Positions 55,915-64,000 of a stretch of DNA of 64,000 nucleotides are shown here, piece after piece (positions within the stretch are counted from its first letter, which is position 1; every line of letters starts with the position of its first letter). The stretch is from assembly GCF_002575655.3 (NCBI RefSeq), contig NC_053036.3, positions 196,820,788 through 196,884,787 of the forward strand. Reading direction: 5' to 3'. Position numbers and translations under genes: made by a program. The notes under the pieces are model-generated. The model ran no database searches, was not told where the DNA came from, and saw nothing but the letters and a program-made list of their open reading frames with translations. The DNA comes from Aegilops tauschii subsp. strangulata (lineage: Eukaryota > Streptophyta > Magnoliopsida > Poales > Poaceae).

Positions 55915-58479
55915 TCACCGTGCATCGCTGTCGGCTCCCGTGCCGCTCCCGGCGCTGTCCATCTTGCTCATGGAAAGGGTGAAGTAGAGCAGAATCAACG
56001 TCCCCACGCTGGACCTGCATAAACAAGGAGGAGGAAAAATCAGTTGGAGTTGAGATATTATCACTGGAGAGGACCTGCTGACCAATGAAACGGTACTCCT
56101 GACATCTTTTTGTTTTTTATCACTGCTCTGCCCTGGGTGCAAACACCACCACAAGTGGATGAATTAAAACCAAATCAGAAACAAATACTACTAAATTAGG
56201 CTACTCCAGATCAACACAACCTTTTCTCCCCTTCTCCTACGGCTGCTGGGGCGAACACTCTCTTCTAGGATCTGGATGCCTCCGTTCCGGCTAGTAGTTT
56301 GGTTTGGATTTTTTAGTCTCTGCATGAGCAGCGCTTCTTCCTCAAATTTATCTTTCGGGCTCGATCCTCCTCAAGTTTGTCCGTCTGGACAGTGTAGATA
56401 TCTCTAGTCTCCTTTGGGCGTCGAGGTTGGAATTTCTGTGTGTGATGGCAAGATTTGGTGTGAGGTACTTCAAATCTATTAAAGGGTTCAACAGTGATGA
56501 TCGCGGCTCCAGGGCATTGATTATTTGGGACACATGCATAGAAACTTCCCGGTTGTCATCAACAAGGACAAGCCGGCTTTGTAGGGAAGCGGCGAGAGCA
56601 ATGCCTCCATGGCTTGTTCTGGCGGTTGTAGTAGTCGGACGATGGTTTTAGACATTTCAGACGATGGTTTTAGACATTTCGAAATGTCTAAAACGACTTA
56701 TAAAAGTGAACAGAGAAAGTAGTAGTGTACTAAACTGGCTGGTTGTTGGTCGATCACAGTGGCAAAGGCGAAGGTGCCAACCAGTTGTGCAACGGGGACT
56801 TGGCAACGAGAAACCACGGCCGTTCTTGCGCAGGATTTCCGCACGCACGCCACGCACGCAGGAGGTGCACCATCACCGGTCGTGACGGACCCGTCCTAGA
56901 CGCTGCAAATTATTGCCGATAATGACCCCACGATCGGCTCCCTTCCTCAAGCTAGAGGAGAGCCGTCCCGCTCCCGTCAGAGCGATTAGTTGCATTTGCT
57001 ATTGCTAGGTCCGGTTGACGTGCCTGTCGCCACAAGACGCCAACAGGATTCGCTTTGCGTACTACGACTGCCAGTGAACTTGCAAGGTACACTCACTAAA
57101 TGCTTAACAGCTCCGCCTAATGATGGTTCGTGGTGTCCATGAATGGCAATGAAGCACGGCGGGTTTTGGAGGCAAAAAGTCGCCAGCGGCGACGACAAAT
57201 GAGAGCGTACTGTCACTGATCCATGACCCAAGTCGCCTAACATGTCCAGGGAATAGGTTTCATTTCACCAAGTGAAACGTGTGCGTGCTACAGAGGAGAG
57301 GAGCCTGCAACACTGCCTAGTTCTAGTTGACACTTTTGAGTTTTGACACTCTGCGGCCGGCTGGTTCAGTGATTGGATCTAAGCAACACGAAAAAATAAA
57401 TAAACCAACGAAAGGGGAAGGGGAAGGGGAAGGGGAAGAAGATTCTTACAGCGTGGCGAAGAGGAAGACGACCCTTCGGGGATCCAGCCACGGCGCCGGA
57501 CGCCGCCCCAGTCGCCTGGACTTCCCTCCCGGCGTCCCGGCGCCCCCCGGCGTGTTCACCAGCCGGTGCCCGTTCAGCATCTCCTCGGCGGCCGTCACGT
57601 GGACCAAGAGCGGGGAGAGCGGCGGCCTCTCGCCCGTCCCTACCCCGCCTCCTGCACACAAACGGATCAAACCCAACGTCAGTCCCGTTCGTCGTCAGAA
57701 CTCCAAAGTGTGTAGTGCAGTTAACGTCAGTGTCACTGGCCAGGAACTGGACATTAGTCACTTAAGCTACAAGGTAGCAATTGAGTCGTAATCTCGTGAA
57801 ATACAAGGAGAAGAAAAAACAGAATTTTGGTCCTAATTGCGAAGGCAGATTATCGACTGGGCAGGCTAACCTGTGGTGCCAGTGGCGGCGTCGCCGTCGG
57901 CCTGCTTCCTTTCTGACCCCTTCCGCGAGAGCGACCTCACCACCCTCTGTTCCGTTCACAGCACAATTAGAGATAGGGATAGTATCAAACTCTAGGAGGA
58001 CGATGGCCTAAAGAAATCTGGACGCGCATATCGCCGTCGTCCGCCGGCCAGCGTCCAACAGACTTACAGGTGTCCTCGGGGTCGAGGCCGGCGGCGCTGC
58101 CGGCGTCGTTTCCGGGCCGTCGCCGGCGAGCGACGAGAGGGCGGCCACGTCGAGGGCGATGAACCCACCGGTCCCGGCGGCGTGGCCGGCGTCCGAGCTC
58201 GACTGTGCAAGAACCTAAAAAGGAACAGAAGTGTTATTGTCCGGCAAGAACCTATCTACCGGCGATGAAACCGAAGTTCTTCAATCAAATCAAACAAAGA
58301 GATATTCATCACAGCCTAAAAAGGGCAAGCGACTTCATGCGCCGTCGCCGTGGAAGATCCAAATCGCTTCCACTTGGCCGGGGCAAGCAAGAACACCGTG
58401 CGGCGACTAGAGCCGATTGACGGGCAGAAGATTGGACGGGAAGAGACTTACGGGATGGTTGGAGGCGGCGTCCCCCATG
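55915..58479 (-). CDS. Small plant protein with C-terminal membrane segment (five exons, 179 aa)
   Basis: Minus-strand exons 58479-58453, 58202-58068, 57946-57871, 57651-57450 and 56014-55915 join in phase with GT-AG borders to 179 codons plus stop. The product starts MGDAASNHP, has an Ala/Pro/Thr-rich N-terminal third, then a basic patch RVVRSLSRKGSERK (residues 55-68), a short conserved-looking stretch VHVTAAEEMLNGHRL, a second basic stretch, one hydrophobic helix of about 24 residues (VVFLFATLSSVGTLILLYFTL, about 138-161), and a hydrophilic tail. No signal peptide, so it is a tail-anchored-like type. I recall similar unnamed proteins in grasses and other plants but no established function. 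It is convergent with PDRP1. A TATATATA box lies about 255 bases upstream of the ATG. Confidence 0.8.
56639..56740. repeat. Degenerate Stowaway-like palindrome in intron 4 of the small gene
   Basis: GACGATGGTTTTAGACATTTC is repeated twice, and the second copy runs into its own inverse (TTTTAGACATTTCGAAATGTCTAAAA, a perfect 26-base palindrome at about 56669-56694). CGACTTATAAAAGTGAACAGAGAAAGTAG follows, resembling a mutated Stowaway right end. The left end is not recognisable. Confidence 0.5.
57411..57439. repeat. (GGGGAA)n microsatellite
   Basis: Four to five GGGGAA units lie just inside intron 4 of the minus-strand gene, about 10 bases from its donor. Confidence 0.85.
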
Positions 58480-58731
58480 CCTTGGTGACGTTCGGCCTGC
58501 ACGCAGACGCAGCTGCCTCCCGAAGGAGTATGTCTTCTCTTTTGTTGTCTCTGAGTGAGTTATGGTAGCCCCTCGGGAAGGCGGAGACTTGAATGGCGGA
58601 ATACTACAAAAACGAGGAACCGGAGGGAAAGGACCGTCACTTTGCTCTTTTTGTTGAGGGCCAAAGATTAGATTCTCTCTCTGCCCGCGAGCATGGGGAG
58701 AAGATGATGTTCACAGTACAGCTTCGCCTCT

Positions 58732-58743
58732 CTTATATATACT
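58732..58743 (-). promoter_or_regulatory. Candidate TATA box of the small membrane protein gene
   Basis: The minus strand reads AGTATATATAAGAG about 255 bases before the ATG at 58479. It is the only strong TATA-like word nearby and would give a leader of roughly 220 bases. Confidence 0.45.
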
Positions 58744-59505
58744 GCTGGATTATTTGTGGGCACCCACGGACGGAATTGTTTAGAAATTACACTAGTATAT
58801 ATAAAATTTAGAATCGATTTTATAAAAGTGTAATTTTAGTATAGTGAAAATTTTAACCTATTTGTTTCTCTTATTAATTACGGCAACATATCTTGTGAAT
58901 CCGCTCCATATGTGTACCCCTGCATCCCTCTGTTCTCAGCCCCCCCCCCCATCTGAATCCTTTGGTTTTGGTTAATTTCCAGTTATTTTGCATTGGCACG
59001 CCCGCCTGTAGCCCATACCAACAGTTTTACTTTGCAAAAACAATCCTGGACGCAGGACTGTATCAAGCGCCATAATAAACTACTCTCGATCGGTATTTAT
59101 CTCTCCCGCGGCGGCGTGGAACCCTAGGACGAACGGCCATGCCCCTGTGCTCTTAGTTTGGCACGACGGCGTCCACCGGCGGGCGCCGCCCCAAGCAAGT
59201 ACTGATCTTCCCAGCTGACAATGATCTTGGCGTTTGTCGGCAGCCGTCGGCCCATGCATAAATGTACGTAATTGTTTTGATCTCTGTATCCTTCCTCTGC
59301 AGGTCCACGGTCTAAGCATATCTTATATGCTAGAGCAGCTAGTTTCTTGAATGAACGACCACGTGATCAGTAGCAACCAGCAGCAGTACGACACCACAAG
59401 TTCCTGGTAACACAACAAAAAAAATCCAGTCTTTGCGTACATATTATGAAGCATGTGTCATTGCCATGTGCGAAAGCTTGATCCTATTGGTGTGTTTGTA
59501 GTCAC
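58744..59505. other. Intergenic region between divergent genes
   Basis: This separates the minus-strand membrane protein gene from the plus-strand FAR1-related gene. It includes a C12 run near 58940. Part of 59090-59330 is GC-rich and may be an upstream leader exon of the FAR1-related gene, but no splice pair could be fixed. A GTTTGTAG just before ATG 59506 could be an acceptor. Confidence 0.35.
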
Positions 59506-61987
59506 ATGGAGCCAACCAGTTACATGCAAACGCATATGAACGAAGAACAGTTTGGCACACCCAAAAAGAATGCAGCCATACCCCTAGCTGTAAGTTTGAT
59601 TAGTTTGTACCTCACAGCTGATCTCATTCAGTTTACTAATCAATATGTGAATGTGGCAATCACAATTTTTTTCTTGATGTTGCAGTGTTTGTCTTTTACA
59701 CCTGAATGTGAAGAGAATTTGAAGCCTAAAGTAGGCATGACATTTCAAGGACTTGAGGCAGTGGAGAAGTTCTACAAGGCATATGCACATAATGCGGGTT
59801 TTGGAGTTCGTATCGGACAGCAGAAGAAGATTGAGAATAAGGTGGTCCGAACTAAGCGTTTTATGTGTAACAGGGAAGGATTCAAGTCCAAAGATAGTAA
59901 GGAGATCGATAACCCCTCGAAGAAAAAGCGTAAGGAGGCAAACACACGATGTGGTTGTGATGCACACATCTTTGTCAGACTTTGTGGGGAGAACACCTAC
60001 AAGATAGATTCATGGGTTGAGCACCATGTTCACGGTCTTGTATCGCCTGATAAGCGTCATTTGATCAGATCGAATCGTAGAGTTAGTGAGAGGGCAAAGA
60101 ATACAATATTTACATGTCACAAGGCAAGCATTGGCACCTCTCAGGGCGTACAGGTTACTCCAAGTTAGTGAGGGTGGAATTTCGAATGTTGGGTGCATGA
60201 AGAGAGACTTGCAGAATTACTACAACGACCTTCGGGATAAAATTAGAAATGCGGATGCCCAAATGTTTGTCGCCCAGCTAGCTAGAAAGCAGGAAGTAAA
60301 CTCAGCATTTTTCTATGATTTTGACGTGAATGATGAGGGGAAGTTGAAGTATGTGTTCTGGGCAGATGCCACAAGCAGGAAGAACTACAGTCTCTTTGGT
60401 GATGTGGTATCTTTTGATTCTACGTACACCACTAATCAGTACAACATGATCTTTGCACCATTTACAGGGGTCAATCATCACTTGCAAAGTATATTCTTTG
60501 GTGCTGCCTTCTTAGCAAATGAGAAGAATGAATCGTATATTTGGTTATTTCAGACCTTCCTAAAAGCAATGGGAGGGGTAGCACCTAGGCTTATCATAAC
60601 AGATGAAGCTGGTGGCATGAAGATTGCTATTGACGAAGTTCTTCCAACCACTGTGCATAGGTTGTGCATGTGGCATATAATGGAAAAGGTGCCTGAAAAA
60701 GTTGGACCTTTGATTAGAGAGGATCCAGAATTTTGGAAGAGGCTGAACTCATGTGTTTGGGGTTCAGAAACTACAACTGAGTTTGAGTCACAATGGAATT
60801 CCATCATTACAGATTTCGGGTTGGAAGAAAATGAGTGGTTTGCTAAGAGGTTTAGTATTCGAGAGACTTGGATACCATCCTACTTTATGGACATATCTCT
60901 AGCAGGCATTCTCAGAACCACTTCAAGGTCAGAAAGTGCAAATTCTTTTTTCAACCGTTTCATTCACCGAAGGCTCGCTTTTGTTGAGTTTTGGCTTAGG
61001 TTTGACACAGCTCTAGAATGCCAACGTGAGGAAGAATTGATGGCAGACAATAGAAGTATACATACCACCCCACAACTATTGACACCATGGAGAATTGAGA
61101 AACAAGGCAGCGAGGTCTTCACATGTGAAGTGTTTGAGAAATTTCAGCAGCAAGTTATTGCTGCTAGAGACTACTGTTGTGTTCAGGGTATTACACAAGG
61201 TGAGGGGGTGAAAATGGTGACCCTGAGAGGTGGATCTGGTAAGGTTAGGCAGGTCTGCTATGACACAGCAACCATGATAGCAAATTGTTCGTGCAAGTTA
61301 TTTGAGTCAAACGGAATTCCGTGTCGCCATATTATCCAAGTATTGAGAATTGAAAACCAAAATGAGCTTCCCAACTACTACATTATGAAAAGATGGCAGA
61401 AAAGGTGCAAAAGGTAGAGAAAGTGCAAAACTATTTATTTCGTATTGTTCAAAATAATATGACTAAGAAAAAAAATTCTTTTCAGGGAGAGTGTTTTTGA
61501 TGAACAAGGGAATTTACTAGAAGAAAAGCCCACTGATGCTTTGGACGCGACCACGAGAGAGAAGATTTCAACTATACGTAATAAGATGGAAGATATGATT
61601 CAAAAGGCGAAGCACTCAGATGTAGGCATGGACTTCTTAACATCAAGTGTGTTGAAAATCGAGGCCCCTCTCGACCAGATGGTTCCTACAGCTACCAAAA
61701 TCACTAGGCAAGAGGAATATGAGGCTTTTATTGATTGCAACATTCCTACTGAAGTTCATATACATCCACCCACTGATGTTCATACGGTGGGGAGATGCAA
61801 AAGAATAAAGAGCGGAAAGGAGACCAAGGAGGATAGTCGAAAAAAGAAGGGCAAAGAAGTAAAGGCAAGGGCTGCACGCTTGTGCAAGACATGCAAGCAA
61901 ATAGTATTTCATGATAGTCGCAATTGTCCAAGCAAAGGGAAAAGGAGCATTATCGTGGAAGATATGCAACTGAATGGTGCTTCCTGA
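59506..61987 (+). pseudogene. FAR1-related (FRS) gene with a one-base frameshift
   Basis: Exons 59506-59589, 59686-61413 and 61486-61987 have GT-AG borders and join in phase. Order of parts: short N-terminus; FAR1 DNA-binding domain (VGMTFQGLEAVEKFYKAYA ... DSWVEHHVHGL, about 59735-60050); MULE transposase core with Asp in VVSFDSTYTTNQY and LIITDEAGGMK; SWIM finger (CSCKLFESNGIPCRH, near 61290-61335); and a Lys-rich tail ending in a CKTCKQIVFHDSRNC knuckle. At 60144-60146 a run of three Gs has one too many for the frame. Read literally the protein stops after about 190 residues, within 20 bases of the shift. FRS proteins are mostly nuclear transcription factors derived from Mutator transposases. 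Decay is otherwise slight, so this could be a recent allele-level break, a sequencing error, or a MULE copy. Confidence 0.8.
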
Positions 61988-62828
61988 TGCTAAAATTTCC
62001 AAGCAAAGAATGTCTTTATATATGTTAAGATTTATTGTTTCATGTTCATGAGCCATGTAATGGATGGAGATTTGCACTATGTTAAATCAAATTTGACTTT
62101 ATTTATAACAATTATATGAATAGCAGTCAGCGGATGATTGTCACAGTTTTATTATGTTAAATAAATTCTTTGCTCGGACCTGAATCATACCGGAGCACAA
62201 AATGCTCAGGAACTACAGTAAATGTTCAGGAAACTTTGGATATGGACTTGTTTTTTATAGCCCCTTTTTAATCTTAAAACTGATTACGGCCATCCGACGC
62301 CAGTTCTGGTCATTCAGAGGAATTTTTGAATAACGCACTGATTTTGTTCAACACATATGGAGCCTAGTCACTGAACTTTGTGACTGTTCAGGATATTTTG
62401 GATAGTGACTTGCTTCTTATAGCTTAGATATCAAAACTTGAGAAAACCATCCCAGCTCACTTCTGCAACTCAAAAGCTTTACTGAACAATATAAGCTTTG
62501 ATCACTTGACTGAGGAAATCACTGATTTTTTGTCAACACATTAGTTCAAAACTGAACTAGTCACTGAATTTTGTGGCAACAACAAACATGATTTTTTAAC
62601 AAGGGAAAAGCTCAACCAAAGCCTCTTATCTAAACAAGCTTGGTAAGGCATATCACGTATTGGCAAACAATTTAGAAAAGAAAAGAAACACGTAGAAGCA
62701 TCTCACACGATGCCATTCATTTAGGTGCAAATACTGATACAATTTACTCATATGAGCACAGCACCAGCACATTTTGTACAGGCTACAGGTTACAGCCGAC
62801 AGCTTCCTATGGACGAGAGACTGCAGCT
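61988..62828. other. 3' flank of the FAR1-related gene, no gene seen
   Basis: AT-rich, with the repeated phrases TCAGGAAACTTTGGATATGGACTTG (62226) and TCAGGATATTTTGGATAGTGACTTG (62389), a diverged local duplication about 160 bases apart. Confidence 0.45.
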
Positions 62829-63188
62829 TCATATGTAGGAATCATCGCTGGCGGGGGAGGCCATCCAGGGCGGTGTTAGCGCCTCATCAGACTCATCGTC
62901 ACCGCTGCGGAACGATGTCGCTTGTCATGGCTTCGCCGTCGAGATGACCGGCCGGCCGGGTCCAAGTGACCATCGAGCCGTTTCCGTCGCTACTTGCTTG
63001 CTGTCGCCAGAGAAGTTCGAGGGTATCATCTGGGCACTGTCGTCGTAGGAGGACTTCGGATTGGGACTTGATTTGGGAGCTGATGCGAGAGATCTGGCAA
63101 GGAACGATTTGGGGCTGGAGTCGCAGGATGCAGGACTTGGGCTTGGGTTGGGGATGATGGATAGGGGGGTTTCTGCAAACAAAAACAT
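62829..63188 (-). pseudogene. Possible exon or relic of an unrecognised minus-strand gene
   Basis: After a TTTTTGTTTGCAG that looks like an acceptor, the minus strand opens with ETPLSIIPNPSPSP and runs as a Ser/Pro/Ala-rich frame. It meets one TGA near 62936 and then reads an acidic tail (GDDESDEALTPPWM) to a stop at 62829-62831. Overlapping frames are also open, so the coding call rests on the splice-like start and the composition only. I do not recognise a family. Confidence 0.25.
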
Positions 63189-63708
63189 TTATGAAGTTCC
63201 AAAGCGGGCGGGTGACTGCAAATTTCCGCTTAGTGGCACGTGAGGCGAAGGATTTAGATCGAGAGGCTGAGAAACATATGGATACAGGGATACATGTAGC
63301 CATCGGATTCACAAAATATGTCTTGCAGTTCTTGTGCATGGTTCCAATTTTTCCCCATACAATACGGATTGAAAATAAAAGTTCCAGCGATAAAGTTTCG
63401 CACGAACGTTGTTGCCAATAAGCTAGTGTTCGCACACGAACACGTCACCGTGTACCCTCGATGCTGGGGTGATGCACCACAGCTCACGTTGAAGGAGACC
63501 CGGCCGAAAGTGCGGCACACAAGCAATTCGATGGGCGCTTTTGTAGACCCGAAACCCCCACACGCCTGGGAGGGACCCCGTCAGGGCGCGCGACGACTAT
63601 GGGCTGCCCTAGGTCGACCTGATTGCCCCTAGGGCCTCGTGGATCGCTGCCCTCCTTCATGATGAATTAACGAAAAAAATGAGAAGAAGAACAAAAGGAG
63701 AAGGTAAA
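63189..63708. other. Unassigned DNA, partly repeat-like
   Basis: 63540-63660 is GC-rich with GGACCCCGTCAGGGCGCGCGACG-type text that I associate with Triticeae repeats, but no ends are visible. The rest shows no feature. Confidence 0.3.
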
Positions 63709-64000
63709 TGCTACTTCTTAAGCTTGCGTTGGTTTTTCCCTTAAAGAGGAAAGAGTGATGCAACAAAGTAGAGATAAGTATTTTCCTCAGTTAAGAACCA
63801 AGGTATCAATCCAGTAGGAGAAGAATGCGCAAATCACCAATACCTGCACAAACAATCAAACACTTGCACCCAACGTGATAAAGGGGTTGTCAATCCCTTC
63901 ACGGTCACTTGCAACGGTGAGATCTGATAGAGATAGATAAACCTAAACTAAAGATAAAGTAAATACTTTTTGGGTTTTTGGTTTATAGATCTGAAAATAA
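63709..64000 (-). mobile_element. Sabrina-like LTR, cut by the window end
   Basis: From TGCTACTTCTTAAGC the sequence follows the solo LTR at 29050 onward (GCTTGCGTTGGTTTTTCCCTT, AACCAAGGTATCAATCCAGTAGGAG, GGTTGTCAATCCCTTCACGG) with more divergence. It shows the 3' end of a minus-strand LTR. Whether it is solo or part of a full element cannot be seen. Confidence 0.85.

Noticed and set aside
57327..58011. Plus-strand frames at 57327-57791 and 57781-58011
   Set aside because: They are opposite exons 4 and 3 of the minus-strand gene, whose splice phases fit precisely.
59080..59319. Minus-strand frame of 79 residues upstream of the FAR1-related gene
   Set aside because: No motif, splice or promoter support. 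More likely leader or intergenic GC-rich DNA.

Overview
This window looks like a piece of a large, repeat-rich Triticeae grass genome (wheat, Aegilops or barley type). The evidence is the repeat content: Athila-type Gypsy LTRs of the Sabrina/WHAM kind with TGATACGTCTCC ends, an Angela/BARE-1/WIS/Barbara-like Copia element, a SIRE/Maximus-like Copia 3' end, Stowaway MITEs with CTCCCTCCGT ends, an L1-type LINE, and PIF/Harbinger, hAT and Mutator DNA elements. Family names come from memory of Triticeae repeats and no database was searched. Superfamily calls rest on ends, target-site duplications (TSDs), primer-binding sites and domains seen in the sequence.

Layout. Positions 1-4536 are a deleted non-autonomous LTR retrotransposon, followed by the 3' end of a SIRE-like Copia element (4537-7567) with an env-like reading frame. 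From 7766 to 24751 lies a minus-strand Copia element with decayed gag, integrase and RT/RNase H. A solo LTR (12874-21824, TSD GGTAC) sits inside its leader. A complete 7.4-kb Athila-like element (13513-20919, TSD ATATC) sits inside that solo LTR. A LINE-type RNase H relic (24880-25450) is split by a Harbinger element carrying only its Myb-like ORF1 (25456-27835, TSD TAA). Three 346-bp tandem units follow (28079-30689), the third split by a solo LTR (29050-30617, TSD GGTTT). A small hAT-type MITE is at 30776-31099.

From 32.1 to 42.4 kb two genes face each other tail to tail: a FAR1/MULE-transposase-like gene (+) and an Ulp1-type cysteine-protease-like gene (-). Both are spliced and both are broken by frameshifts or stops. 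The pairing suggests a Mutator-like element that carries an Ulp1 ORF, but no terminal inverted repeats were found. Next come a Stowaway MITE, a 1.6-kb 52-bp minisatellite whose units can each fold into a hairpin (43.7-45.3 kb), a 5'-truncated LINE inserted into another Stowaway MITE, and a Mutator-type element with about 116-bp inverted repeats (49287-51037).

The gene island is 51.2-62.0 kb. It holds an apparently intact four-exon gene for the plastid PPDK regulatory protein (51205-55262, +). Convergent to it is a five-exon gene for a 179-residue protein with a C-terminal membrane segment (55915-58479, -). A second FAR1-related gene (59506-61987, +) has its frame broken by one extra G. The last 1.2 kb holds a weak minus-strand exon candidate and the start of another Sabrina-like LTR cut by the window edge.

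Only the PPDK regulatory protein gene and the 179-residue membrane protein gene appear to be intact host genes. The two FAR1-like genes and the Ulp1-like gene descend from, or still belong to, Mutator-like elements. Everything else is transposable-element or simple-repeat DNA at different stages of decay, and the nested insertions give a clear relative order of events.
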